A DNA stretch of 63,616 nt from Oscillospiraceae bacterium (lineage in GTDB: Bacteria > Bacillota > Clostridia > Oscillospirales > Oscillospiraceae), in the NCBI GenBank assembly GCA_902798545.1, contig CADBWQ010000017.1, positions 1 to 63,616 on the forward strand. The letters are read 5' to 3'. This document shows positions 42,318 to 50,592 of the stretch, in pieces. Under the pieces are notes generated by a model. The model saw only the letters and a program-made list of their open reading frames with translations. It was not told the DNA's origin and ran no database searches. Each line of letters opens with the position of its first letter. Positions within the stretch are counted from its first letter, which is position 1. Both the position numbers and the translations under genes were made by a program.

Positions 42318-43559
42318 ATGTCTGAGAAGCTAGTTGGTTCCTGTATTTTCGGTCAGTCCGGCGGTCCTACTTCGGTTATCAACGCCAGTGCGTACGGCGT
42401 TATCAAGACCGCTCTTGAAGCGGAGGAAATCACCAAGGTATACGGTGCATCTCACGGTATTGTCGGTGTGCTGAATGACGAGCTGTTTGTGATGGATGAA
42501 GAAGATCCTGATGAACTCCGTTACCTGCTCCACACGCCTTCTTCTGAGCTCGGCTCCTGCCGCTATAAGATCAAAGACCCCGAAGTTGATGATACCGATT
42601 ACAAGCGGATTCTTGAAATATTCAAAAAATATAATGTACGCTACTTCTTCTATAACGGCGGAAATGATTCGATGGATACCTGCAACAAGATCAGCCGCTA
42701 TATGAAGTCTGTCGGGTATGAATGCCGTGTCATGGGCGTGCCAAAGACCATTGACAACGACCTCTTCGGCACCGACCATTGCCCTGGCTTTGCAAGCGCA
42801 GCCAAGTACATCGCCACGTCCTGCATGGAGATCAATAAGGATGCCCGCGTCTATGATAACAAGATGGTTGTTATTGTGGAAATCATGGGCCGTCATGCCG
42901 GCTGGCTGGCAGCCAGCGCCGCACTTGCTACCGCCTACGGTTCAGGTCCTGATCTGATTTATCTCCCCGAATGCGATTTTGACATGGATCGTTTCCTGGC
43001 AGATGTAGACGAGCTTTATAAGAAGAACGGAAAAGTGTTCGTTGCGGTCTCCGAGGGCATCCATTATGCCGACGGCAGCTTTGTCTCCGAAGCAAAGACT
43101 TCCGCCACGGACGGATTCGGCCATGCACAGCTTGGCGGTCTTGCAGCCATGCTTGCTGAAATCGTCAAGAACCATACCGGCGCCAAAGTACGTGGAATCG
43201 AACTGAGCCTGCTCCAGCGCTGCGGAGCCCATCTCGCCTCTGCCACGGATATAGAGGAAGCACGCATGGCGGGTCAGGTAGCCGTAGAAAAGGCAATCGC
43301 CGGTGAAACCGGGTATATGGTTGCTTTTGAACGCCAGATGGAAGATGGAAAGTATTCCTGCGCATATCGCCTGCTCCCGCTGGAATCTGTTGCAAACTAC
43401 GAGAAGAAAGTTCCTCTGGAGTGGATTAATGAACAGCATAACGGACTCAAAGAGGAGTTTATTTCTTATGTACTGCCACTGATTCAGGGTGAAGCGAATG
43501 TTCCAAAAGAGGACTCTCTTCCCCGCTATGCAAGACTGAAGAAGGTTCTCGCGCATTAA
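42318..43559 (+). CDS. pfp: 6-phosphofructokinase, probably pyrophosphate-dependent
   Basis: A 413-aa phosphofructokinase starting at ATG 42318 with GAGGAG upstream. FGQSGGPTSVINASAYG is the phosphate-donor loop, FFYNGGNDSMDT has Asp where ATP enzymes have Gly, and GVPKTIDNDLFGTDHCPGF has the Lys before TIDND typical of pyrophosphate enzymes. MGRHAGWLAASAALA and ISYRLLPLE-type segments follow. The GGND and PKTIDND pair supports use of PPi, which would make the step reversible and save ATP. The donor has to be shown biochemically. Confidence 0.88.
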   Translation: MSEKLVGSCIFGQSGGPTSVINASAYGVIKTALEAEEITKVYGASHGIVGVLNDELFVMDEEDPDELRYLLHTPSSELGSCRYKIKDPEVDDTDYKRILEIFKKYNVRYFFYNGGNDSMDTCNKISRYMKSVGYECRVMGVPKTIDNDLFGTDHCPGFASAAKYIATSCMEINKDARVYDNKMVVIVEIMGRHAGWLAASAALATAYGSGPDLIYLPECDFDMDRFLADVDELYKKNGKVFVAVSEGIHYADGSFVSEAKTSATDGFGHAQLGGLAAMLAEIVKNHTGAKVRGIELSLLQRCGAHLASATDIEEARMAGQVAVEKAIAGETGYMVAFERQMEDGKYSCAYRLLPLESVANYEKKVPLEWINEQHNGLKEEFISYVLPLIQGEANVPKEDSLPRYARLKKVLAH

Positions 43560-43609
43560 GCTGTATCTGGATTCATCCAACCATCCAAGTTGGTTTGGCG
43601 AATGATCAT

Positions 43610-43648
43610 AATGAAAAAGCAGAGGATTGACTCCTCTGCTTTTTCATT
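43610..43648. terminator. Bidirectional terminator between pfp and trxA
   Basis: A 17-bp perfect stem (AATGAAAAAGCAGAGGA and its complement, 5-base loop) that overlaps the trxA stop; the pfp and trxA genes converge. Confidence 0.92.
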
Positions 43649-43958
43649 AGTCAAGCAATGCTTCAATGGCGGCTTTGGGCTGTACGCCGACGCTGCTTTT
43701 GACCACTTCCCCGTTTTTGAAAACCTTCAGGGTTGGGATGCTGGAAATACCGTATTTCGCGGCAATTTCCGGTTCTTCATCAACATCGAGTTTGCAGACC
43801 TTGACGGTTCCGGCCTTCTCCTCGGCGATCTTGGCAATCGTGGGGGCAAGCATTTTGCAGGGACCGCACCAGGTGGCCCAGAAGTCCACGAGGACAGGAA
43901 TCTTGGATTTCAGAACCTCTGCTTCAAAATTGTCTTCATTTAATACTACTTCGTACAT
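43647..43958 (-). CDS. trxA: Thioredoxin
   Basis: A 103-aa thioredoxin with the standard redox motif FWATWCGPCKMLAPTI, followed by VCKLDVDEEPEIAAKYGISSIPTLKVFKNGEVV with the cis-Pro. The start at 43958 is set by AAAGGGG; the frame runs further upstream without an RBS. It is last of the rnpB-murD-(Met gamma-lyase-like)-trxA group, about 70 bp after the lyase-like gene. Confidence 0.97.
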   Translation of the reverse strand: MYEVVLNEDNFEAEVLKSKIPVLVDFWATWCGPCKMLAPTIAKIAEEKAGTVKVCKLDVDEEPEIAAKYGISSIPTLKVFKNGEVVKSSVGVQPKAAIEALLD

Positions 43959-44031
43959 TTTTTTACCCCTTTCTTTTGTTGCTTGATACAGTGATACAGA
44001 CAGAGAGTAAATAATCTCTCGGAGAACAGCT

Positions 44032-45270
44032 CTAGCTCCTGAGGAGCTCCTCGGCGGCATACATGATTCCAAGCTTGCCGGACTCATAGGTTATTCCGCC
44101 CTGGACATAGACATTATATGGATCGCGGATCGGCCCGTCGGCAGACAACTCTATGGAAGAGCCCTGGATAAATGCGCCTGCAGCCATGATCACCGGATCA
44201 TCATACCCCGGCATGGCCCAGGGTTCCGGAGTGACGAAGGAATCTACAGGAGCACCTTTCTGTATTCCACGGCAAAATCGTTTCATTCTGTCCTCAGAGC
44301 CAAGCTGAACCGTTTGAATGATATCCGATCTCGGATCATGAATACCGGGAAAACTCGGAATACTGAGTTCTTCCATCATGGCCGCACAGAATACAGAGGT
44401 TTTCAGTGCCTGTGCGACAATGTGCGGCGCCATGAACAAACCTTGAAATAATAGTCTGTTGTTCCCGAGACTTGCCCCGCATTCTCCACCGATGCCCGGC
44501 GTGGTCAGGCGTACCGCACCACGCTGAACAAGCTCTTCCCTGCCGGCTATATAACCGCCGGCGGGCGCCAGACCGCCGCCGGGGTTTTTAATCAGGGAAC
44601 CTGCCATCAAATCCGCATCGACATGTCCGGGCTCAATCACATCGGTGAACTCTCCGTAACAGTTATCGACCATCACCTTGATCGAAGGCTTTACCTGGCG
44701 TACTGTACGGATGATTCTGCCAATCTCCCCTACGGTCAATGCTTTCCTGCTTGCATAACCTCGGGAACGCTGGATGATGGCAGCCGAAACATCCGGTTGC
44801 CTGCATGCTTCGGCGATGCCGGCATAATCAGGACCTCCATCGGGTGCAAGATCAATCTGACGATATTGAATCCCGTAAAACTTCAACGAACCGAAACCGT
44901 CTCCACGCAATCCGATTGCTTCCTGAAGTGTGTCATACGGCAGACCCGTAAGTGAAAGAATTGTTTCTCCTGGCTTTGCCAATGCAAACAGCGCTGCTGT
45001 CAGCGCATGAGTTCCGTTTACAAAACCGATTCTGACAAGAGCAGCATCGGTTCCGAGGAGTTCCGCATAAATCTTATCCAGGGTCTCGCGCCCGAGATCA
45101 TCGTAACCGTAGCCGGTTGTTCCTGCAAAACAGGCCTCGGAAACCCGGTGCTTCCTGAAAGACTCCAGCACTCTCTCGGTGTTTTTCTGTGCAACCTGGT
45201 CGATTTCCTGAAAACGTTCTTTGCAACGCTCTTCCGCTCTCTGTGCTATTTTGATGATCTCTTCTGTCAT
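44032..45270 (-). CDS. Methionine gamma-lyase-family PLP protein (aluminium-resistance type)
   Basis: A 412-aa PLP-dependent fold I protein of the YnbB/aluminium-resistance subgroup. RIGFVNGTHALTAALFALAKPGE contains the cofactor-phosphate loop, VDNCYGEFTDVIEPGHVDADLMAGSLIKNPGGG contains the Schiff-base Lys (SLIKNPGG), and GIGGECGASLGNNR follows. Activity in this subgroup is not well established. It lies 2 bp after murD and is probably co-transcribed. Confidence 0.88.
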   Translation of the reverse strand: MTEEIIKIAQRAEERCKERFQEIDQVAQKNTERVLESFRKHRVSEACFAGTTGYGYDDLGRETLDKIYAELLGTDAALVRIGFVNGTHALTAALFALAKPGETILSLTGLPYDTLQEAIGLRGDGFGSLKFYGIQYRQIDLAPDGGPDYAGIAEACRQPDVSAAIIQRSRGYASRKALTVGEIGRIIRTVRQVKPSIKVMVDNCYGEFTDVIEPGHVDADLMAGSLIKNPGGGLAPAGGYIAGREELVQRGAVRLTTPGIGGECGASLGNNRLLFQGLFMAPHIVAQALKTSVFCAAMMEELSIPSFPGIHDPRSDIIQTVQLGSEDRMKRFCRGIQKGAPVDSFVTPEPWAMPGYDDPVIMAAGAFIQGSSIELSADGPIRDPYNVYVQGGITYESGKLGIMYAAEELLRS

Positions 45271-45272
45271 GC

Positions 45273-46658
45273 CTACAACTCCATAACATATTGGCGAAAT
45301 AGATTGCCGCGCTCTTCAAAGTTGCGGAAGTGATCAAAGGATGCGCATGCCGGAGAAAGAATCACAATATCTCCGCTTTCCGCAATGGAACTGGCCTGAA
45401 TAACTGCTTCTTCCAAGCTGCCTGCACGATATACCGGAAATGTATCGCAATCTGGCCGGCGTGCAAGTGCGGCATGGATGGAGGCATATATTTTATCAGA
45501 AGTATCGCCTGTCAGCACAACGGCTTTTGCCAGTTCACAAAATGCCTCTCCCAGCTCATCAAACGGCAGATGCTTGTCATATCCGCCGGCAATCACAATC
45601 GGCTTTGCTTTCAGAGCGTGCAGTCCGGCGATTGTGCGTGTCGGACTGGAGGCAATCGAGTCGTTGATGTAGGTTACACCGTGTAATATGCGGATTTCTT
45701 CCAGTCTGTGAGGTACCCCGGCAAATTCTTTTGCTACTTTCCTGCATATTTCGGGCGCTGCATAATCTCGTACTGCCTCAAATGCAGCAAGCATATTCTG
45801 AACATTATGTTCGCCCGGGATTCGAATCTCATGCGATTTCATAATAAAAGTGCGCTTTTGATCTGAGATGAGATAGATCTCACCATCTTCACAGACACAT
45901 CCGTTTTGAATCGGCTTCGCGTCAGAAAAATAGCTGATCCTGCTGTGTGCCTTTGAGGCGTAATACGGTGTGTGGGGATCATTGGCGTTCAAAATCAGTC
46001 TGTCTTCCGCATGCTGATTTCGGAATATCCAGGATTTTGCATCGATGTAATCCTGAAAATCTTTATGCTTATCAAGATGATTGGGAGAGAGATTGGTAAT
46101 AACGGCTGTGTGCGGCCGGCAGGTCATGGAGTGCAGTTGGAAAGATGACAGTTCAAGAACAACCAGGTCTTCGGGAAGCATGTCGGGAAGTTTGCAAAGA
46201 AGAGGGGTTCCGATATTACCGCCGAGATGAACACGATATCCTGCTGCCTTCAGAATTTCGGAGATCAGTGTTGTGGTAGTCGTTTTTCCGTCGCTGCCGG
46301 TAACGGCAAATATGTGACAGGGGCAAAGAGAAAAAAAGACTTCCATCTCTGAAGTCACCATGCTTCCATTTTTCTGTGCGGCAACCAGATGACTGTCAAA
46401 AGGCATCAGTCCTGGTGTCCGAAATATAAGCTCTTCAGATAGACCTTCAAGATAATCTGCGCCGAGACGAAGTTTTGCTCCGATGGAGATAAGGTGTTCA
46501 CCGGTTTCACCGAGCTGATCCATTGTTCTCCGGTCACACGCGGTGACACTGCAGCCCTCCTGGCACAGTAATTCAATCAACGGCAGGTTGGAAATACCGA
46601 TTCCCAGGACGGCAATTGTTTTATCCCGGATAGAAGATATATATTCGTTCAGTGTCAT
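45273..46658 (-). CDS. murD: UDP-N-acetylmuramoyl-L-alanine--D-glutamate ligase
   Basis: A 461-aa Mur ligase adding D-Glu to the peptidoglycan precursor. The start at 46658 follows GAGGATC. ISSIRDKTIAVLGIGISNLPLIELL at the N-terminus; ATP loop FAVTGSDGKTTTTTLISEIL; ELSSFQLHSM; ITNLSPNHLDKHKDFQDYIDAK; GEHNVQNMLAAFEAV; NDSIASSPTRTIAGLHAL; VIAGGYDKHLPFDEL; LSPACASFDHFRNFEERGNLFR. All central motifs are intact. rnpB ends only about 20 nt upstream on the same strand. Confidence 0.96.
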   Translation of the reverse strand: MTLNEYISSIRDKTIAVLGIGISNLPLIELLCQEGCSVTACDRRTMDQLGETGEHLISIGAKLRLGADYLEGLSEELIFRTPGLMPFDSHLVAAQKNGSMVTSEMEVFFSLCPCHIFAVTGSDGKTTTTTLISEILKAAGYRVHLGGNIGTPLLCKLPDMLPEDLVVLELSSFQLHSMTCRPHTAVITNLSPNHLDKHKDFQDYIDAKSWIFRNQHAEDRLILNANDPHTPYYASKAHSRISYFSDAKPIQNGCVCEDGEIYLISDQKRTFIMKSHEIRIPGEHNVQNMLAAFEAVRDYAAPEICRKVAKEFAGVPHRLEEIRILHGVTYINDSIASSPTRTIAGLHALKAKPIVIAGGYDKHLPFDELGEAFCELAKAVVLTGDTSDKIYASIHAALARRPDCDTFPVYRAGSLEEAVIQASSIAESGDIVILSPACASFDHFRNFEERGNLFRQYVMEL

Positions 46659-46678
46659 AGTGATCCTCAAAAAAGAAA

Positions 46679-46977
46679 ATGAGCTGACCTGTAAGCCGGG
46701 TTCTGTCTGGAACGACCATCTATCTAGGCCTGATGTTGCCAACAGGCTCAAGCCACCTCCTAAGGACGGCCGGGCCGGCCATCTGTCCTACCACGGTGTT
46801 GCTCCGGATAGAGTTTACAGCATCAACATGTCTCCATGCGACGGGTGAGCTCTTACCTCACCTTTCCACCATCCCCCATGATCGGGTGTTACCCGTTATC
46901 CTTGCCCTGTGGAGCCCGGACTTTCCTCATGCACCAGCTTTCGCTCAGTGCCCGCGGTCGTTCGGTCAGCTCATTGT
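46679..46977 (-). ncRNA. rnpB: RNase P RNA (bacterial class A-like)
   Basis: On the minus strand the 5' end GAGCTGACCGAACGACCGC is followed by GAAAGCTGGTGCATGAGGAA and AGTCCGGGCTCCACAGGG, the universally conserved P4 5' half. The RNA ends ACAGAACCCGGCTTACAGG and GTCAGCTC; the latter pairs with the 5' GAGCTGAC to form P1. It is the catalytic RNA that matures tRNA 5' ends. It is directly upstream of murD with only a T-rich stretch between. Confidence 0.97.
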
Positions 46978-47023
46978 TCTTCAAAAATAATTAAAATATC
47001 AAACACTGCCAGACAGCAAAGCG

Positions 47024-47052
47024 ATTATAGTATAAATGACTGACTTTGTCAA
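47024..47052 (-). promoter_or_regulatory. Promoter of rnpB
   Basis: TTGACA-17 bp-TATAAT reading leftward, about 40 bp before the RNA's 5' end: a full consensus promoter fitting an abundant RNA. Confidence 0.9.
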
Positions 47053-47105
47053 ACTGAGAGTCCAAACGTAAAACAGGTATCATGACCGGGATGCAGAAAC
47101 CTTTA

Positions 47106-47444
47106 TCAGCCTTTTTCCCACTCTTTCCAGATATCAGGGCAGTAACCGACAGTTGCTTTTTTCCCGTTTCTCACGATCGGCGTCTTTATCAGCTCCGGAA
47201 TCTCATAGAGTTTTTCCATCTTCGCTTCATCAGAAGCCAGATACTGATACAGTGGATAGTCCTGGTCTTCTTTGTTGACAACAGCTTCCATGCCAAGAGA
47301 ACTGCAGACGCTTTTCAGCTCTCCCCTGCTCATTCCGTACTTGATGATATCGATATACTGATACTTGATTCGTCGTTCCTTAAAATATCGTTCTGCTTTT
47401 TTGGTGTCAAAACACTTTGCTTTGCCGAAAATCTGGATATTCAT
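47106..47444 (-). CDS. ArsC/Spx-family thioredoxin-fold protein
   Basis: A 112-aa protein starting at ATG 47444. IQIFGKAKCFDTKKAERYFKERRIKYQYIDI places a single Cys (FGKAKCFDT) where ArsC and Spx have their N-terminal active site; the second Cys of CxxC is absent, so it is like arsenate reductase-type proteins. PELIKTPIVRNGKKATVGYCPDIWKEW carries the RTPIVR-like loop. It could be a redox regulator rather than an arsenate reductase. It is the last core gene before the integrative element. Confidence 0.88.
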   Translation of the reverse strand: MNIQIFGKAKCFDTKKAERYFKERRIKYQYIDIIKYGMSRGELKSVCSSLGMEAVVNKEDQDYPLYQYLASDEAKMEKLYEIPELIKTPIVRNGKKATVGYCPDIWKEWEKG

Positions 47445-47548
47445 AATTATCAACCTCACAAATCGCGAAAAGCCCTTATTTTACTGCATTCTTGAGCTTG
47501 GACCATTTCACACAAATAGGTATAAAATGATAAATATTTGCATGATTT

Positions 47549-47802
47549 GGTCGTAAGTTGGTCGTAAGCTACAGGTCTGATTTGGTGGCCTGGTCGTAAA
47601 TTGGCTAAAAAACGGGGAAAAACTTACGACCGGGCCAAAAAACTTACGACCAGACATGATAAAGGCGGTTTTAAAATCCGAACATTTTGAGCATTAAAAA
47701 TCAGGATTTCTGAAAGAACTGGACAAAATAGAAATAAATAAGAGCGAAATAGATAACCCAAACTTACGACCGGCTGAAAAAGGGTGAGCATGAGATTACG
47801 AC
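47549..47802. repeat. Arm-type site cluster (GGTCGTAAGTT) at the element end
   Basis: The 11-mer GGTCGTAAGTT or near copies occurs at 47549-47559, 47560-47570 (directly abutting) and 47592-47602 on the plus strand, then inverted (AACTTACGACC) at 47621-47631, 47641-47651 and 47761-47771, with a shorter ATTACGAC at 47795-47802. They lie between the ArsC-like gene and the 3' end of the integrase gene. The arrangement is that of integrase arm-type and accessory sites, so the att core probably lies near 47.5 kb. Confidence 0.75.
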
Positions 47803-47804
47803 TA

Positions 47805-49088
47805 TCACGAGCTGGCTTTGACTTTAGATGCGGATTGATTCCTAGGCTGAAGCTTATCGAAATAATCGCTAAGGTAAATGAGTTCCTGCGACTTATATTT
47901 TTCTGTTGCCTCAACGTAGATATCCATGGTGGTTTCATAATCAGCATGTCCCAAAATACTCTGAATAGCCTTGGGATCCATCCTCGCCTCACAGCAGCGT
48001 GTCGCAAAAGTATGACGGAGCCAGTGACAGCTGAGTTCAGGAAGAGTAACCAGAAGCTCGTCTTTTGCCTTAGACTCCTCTTCCCACTCGGTCATCACCC
48101 GTTTATTACATGCTTTGACAATGTTCTTAAGTGCATTGTTTAGACCCCATACATGTTTCGGACCACCGTTTCGAGTGATGAAGATAAAGTTCGTATATCC
48201 GTCGATTGTGCTTGTACACTTCTCCCCTAATAGTTCCTGGATCTGCTTTTCCCGAAGAAAGGCTTCTTTAACTTTGGGAATCATAGGAATAATGCGGTTT
48301 CCGTTATCTGTTTTCGGGGTTGTGATCACGGAGCGGTTATTCTTGAGCTGCTCGTCACCGTAATATACAAGGTTGTGGTCGACTGTGATGATCCCTTTTT
48401 CTAAATCAATATCATCCCAGCGGAGGGCAGTCAATTCACCGGCACGGAGCCCGGTCCAAAGCAATACGGTAAACAAGGGTTGCCATCTGTTATACCTTGA
48501 AGACTCAAGAAACGATTCAAACAGTTCCTGTTCTTCAATCGTCATTGCCTTGCTGGTGGCAGGCTCGTCCTCGACTTCTGAGGAAAAGGCTTTAAAGGCC
48601 TTTTTTGCCGGGTTTTTATAGATCAGATCATCGTCTACTGCGAATTCGAGCAACTGGTTCAAAATGCGATGGATTGTGCCAATGGTCCCTACGGTAAAGC
48701 GCCTGACTTCATATAACGCAACGTAGAACGCCCTGACATCCGATGCCTTGAGATCTGCAATCTTTCGTCCTCCCAGACTGGGCTGGATATACTTGGCGTA
48801 ATCATGTTTGTACTTATTAAAGGTAACTTCCTTCAGACCGCGTTTTACCTGAACCCACCTGTAATAGATATCATCAAGGGTTAAAGAATCACCAATAGGC
48901 GTAATTCCATTTAGAATATCCCGCAGTATTTCGGCTTCTTTATCTCTCAACTCTTCCAGCGTTTTAGCATATTGGCTGTGACGTTTCCCATTAGCGTCTC
49001 TCCACTTAAACTCATAGGTTCCGTTGTCTCTTTGATATTCACCTTCCTTTAAGACTCGCTTACTTTCATCTTTGCGTCTCGGCGTCAT
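47805..49088 (-). CDS. int: Tn916-type tyrosine integrase
   Basis: A 427-aa site-specific recombinase. The N-terminal 60 residues (KEGEYQRDNGTYEFKWRDANGKRHSQYAKTLEELRDKE) are an AP2-like arm-binding domain. A core-binding helical domain (70-180) is followed by the catalytic part with LLWTGLRAGELTALRWDDID (Arg), TTPKTDNGNRIIPM (Lys), HWLRHTFATRCCEA (His-x-x-Arg) and LGHADYETTMDIYVEATEK (His, Tyr). It should catalyse integration and, with the excisionase, excision. Its stop is adjacent to the arm-site cluster. Confidence 0.95.
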   Translation of the reverse strand: MTPRRKDESKRVLKEGEYQRDNGTYEFKWRDANGKRHSQYAKTLEELRDKEAEILRDILNGITPIGDSLTLDDIYYRWVQVKRGLKEVTFNKYKHDYAKYIQPSLGGRKIADLKASDVRAFYVALYEVRRFTVGTIGTIHRILNQLLEFAVDDDLIYKNPAKKAFKAFSSEVEDEPATSKAMTIEEQELFESFLESSRYNRWQPLFTVLLWTGLRAGELTALRWDDIDLEKGIITVDHNLVYYGDEQLKNNRSVITTPKTDNGNRIIPMIPKVKEAFLREKQIQELLGEKCTSTIDGYTNFIFITRNGGPKHVWGLNNALKNIVKACNKRVMTEWEEESKAKDELLVTLPELSCHWLRHTFATRCCEARMDPKAIQSILGHADYETTMDIYVEATEKYKSQELIYLSDYFDKLQPRNQSASKVKASS

Positions 49089-49121
49089 AAGTACTCTCCT
49101 TTATAATAATAAGTATAAAAA

Positions 49122-49158
49122 GAGAGCTCGATAGCGAAATTATACCATCAGAGCTCTC
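49122..49158. promoter_or_regulatory. Inverted repeat between int and xis
   Basis: GAGAGCTC (49122-49129) and GAGCTCTC (49151-49158) flank a 21-bp AT-rich segment just upstream of int. It may form an RNA hairpin or a binding site that modulates int expression. Confidence 0.5.
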
Positions 49159-49204
49159 CTAATTCAACAGATTCCGTTTTGTCCGGTGACAGACAGGTCA
49201 GATT

Positions 49205-49441
49205 TTAGATCGAGAACTGCTTGTCCAGGTAGTTCTTGAACTGCTCCCGCTTAATCAACCTCTTGCTTCCACAGTACAGAACATACGGGCACCTGTCATC
49301 TCTCGTGAGTGCACGAAGCTTTGTCTGTCCGATATTGAAATATAAAGAAGCCTCGTGAATCGTCAAATAAACCTTCGAACTGATAGGCACTTCATCTTTG
49401 TGCCTTGCGGCAGAGGTGTTTTCCTGTAAATTATCCATCAT
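49205..49441 (-). CDS. xis: Excisionase (Tn916 Xis-like)
   Basis: A 78-aa small basic protein with a winged-HTH excisionase core: YLTIHEASLYFNIGQTKLRALTRDDRCPYVLYCGSKRLIKREQFKNYLDKQ, which parallels Tn916 Xis in length and in the EAS.YF.IG...LR pattern. RBS GGAGG just upstream. It lies directly upstream of int on the same strand, the usual xis-int order. Confidence 0.92.
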   Translation of the reverse strand: MMDNLQENTSAARHKDEVPISSKVYLTIHEASLYFNIGQTKLRALTRDDRCPYVLYCGSKRLIKREQFKNYLDKQFSI

Positions 49442-49468
49442 AATCCTCCAATTATTATGTAGTGTATT

Positions 49469-50326
49469 TCATGCTGTGATTTCATTATTGAGTGGATTCT
49501 TTTCTTTTGCCTTGCAATAATCAATCCAATCGTTTGCAGCATCCCTGTCATCATCCCTTGGCGGCATTCCCCAATAATTGGGACAAGCAGCTTTTGGATC
49601 AGAACAACAAACATGCCAGAATCTGTTCTGCATTCCTGTTCTGTACATCTTTGCTGCAGAACCACATAAGGGACAATTCGGAATCTCAGAAGTAAACTCA
49701 TGAAATGCGTCGTAGTATTTTTTGAAATCTTTTTTCTTCTGAGGTGGCATAGTTGTCCTGGGAGCAAGATATATGAGCTTCGGACTCCATGGTTCTCTGA
49801 TATACCCTTGGTGCATGGATCGTCTATAGTAAAATAAATGCTCTGAAGCCATGTACGCATCCAAATACAATGCACCAACGATGAAAGGCAGTCTCTTATC
49901 ATCACAGTATCTGGTTATGAGTTCCGCTTTGCATTGGTTGATATTGTCTGTAATACATTGAGACATGTGAGCCAGACCTACCTCGCGCATCGACAAGAAC
50001 ACTTCGTCAAAGATTTCCTGCTTCGATTTAGACAGGAGCCACGAATTTTCCTTGCCTGACAGGTATTCATGCTCTGAAACAATCAGTTTCTCCAAAGTAT
50101 CATTCGAAATATTGGGATCATCGCAGACAATTCTTTTCCCTTTAGCTGTCATAATGGGGCTTTTGTAAAACTTCCATTCTTCCAGCGGCTTCTCAGAAAC
50201 ATCATCTCCTTGATATAACGCAGTTGCTTTGGATGCATATGACCTCAAATAATCTTCTTTATACATCCTTTCTAATCTTACTTCTTCAGTATCCTGCCGG
50301 GCTGATACTCTCATTGGGTTGGGCAT
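49469..50326 (-). CDS. Element protein with C-terminal Lar-like zinc ribbon
   Basis: A 285-aa protein. The N-terminal 190 residues were not recognised but include SKSKQEIFDEVFLSMREVGLAHMSQC and ALYLDAYMASEHLFYYRRSM. The C-terminal 80 residues contain CPLCGSAAKMYR...HVCCSDPKAACPNYWGMPPRDDDRDAANDWIDYC, a Cys-rich ribbon ending in the DAANDW motif, as in restriction-alleviation (Lar) and related phage zinc ribbons. The ATG is 2 bp after the stop of the 82-aa ORF upstream. It may relate to nucleic-acid handling or anti-restriction; not sure. Confidence 0.6.
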   Translation of the reverse strand: MPNPMRVSARQDTEEVRLERMYKEDYLRSYASKATALYQGDDVSEKPLEEWKFYKSPIMTAKGKRIVCDDPNISNDTLEKLIVSEHEYLSGKENSWLLSKSKQEIFDEVFLSMREVGLAHMSQCITDNINQCKAELITRYCDDKRLPFIVGALYLDAYMASEHLFYYRRSMHQGYIREPWSPKLIYLAPRTTMPPQKKKDFKKYYDAFHEFTSEIPNCPLCGSAAKMYRTGMQNRFWHVCCSDPKAACPNYWGMPPRDDDRDAANDWIDYCKAKEKNPLNNEITA

Positions 50327-50328
50327 TT

Positions 50329-50577
50329 TTAAATCAATCTCTCCATATCATATATAATCTCTATAGCGGGCCGTATAAACAACCCGCTATAGAGTTCCGA
50401 ATTTACATCGGCGCAGCTTGCTTTCAACTTTGACAGCATCGTCTGCAGCTGCCGTGTATAGTCTCTGTATGGAAGGTTCCTCCTGGAGGAGCTGACATTC
50501 AACGGGGACGACGCATTGAGTGCCAGATCAAAATGAAAAAGTTCTTCACCAGTTTCTTCTGGATATATTTGAATCAA
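50329..50577 (-). CDS. Short ORF between vanX-like and zinc-ribbon genes
   Basis: An 82-codon frame ending 2 bp before the next ATG. It starts at TTG 50577 with no Shine-Dalgarno, and the same frame is closed upstream by the TAA that ends the VanX-like gene (50593-50595). Content such as ALNASSPLNVSSSRRNLPYRDYTRQLQTML resembles no family I know. An AGGAGG lies inside near 50480. The close spacing with the next start argues for some real product, but it may be a relic. Confidence 0.35.
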   Translation of the reverse strand: MIQIYPEETGEELFHFDLALNASSPLNVSSSRRNLPYRDYTRQLQTMLSKLKASCADVNSELYSGLFIRPAIEIIYDMERLI

Positions 50578-50592
50578 CTGGGGTCGGAAGCT

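Noticed and set aside
47460-47805. CRISPR array
   Set aside because: The GGTCGTAAGTT copies are short, irregularly spaced and in both orientations, unlike CRISPR repeats.
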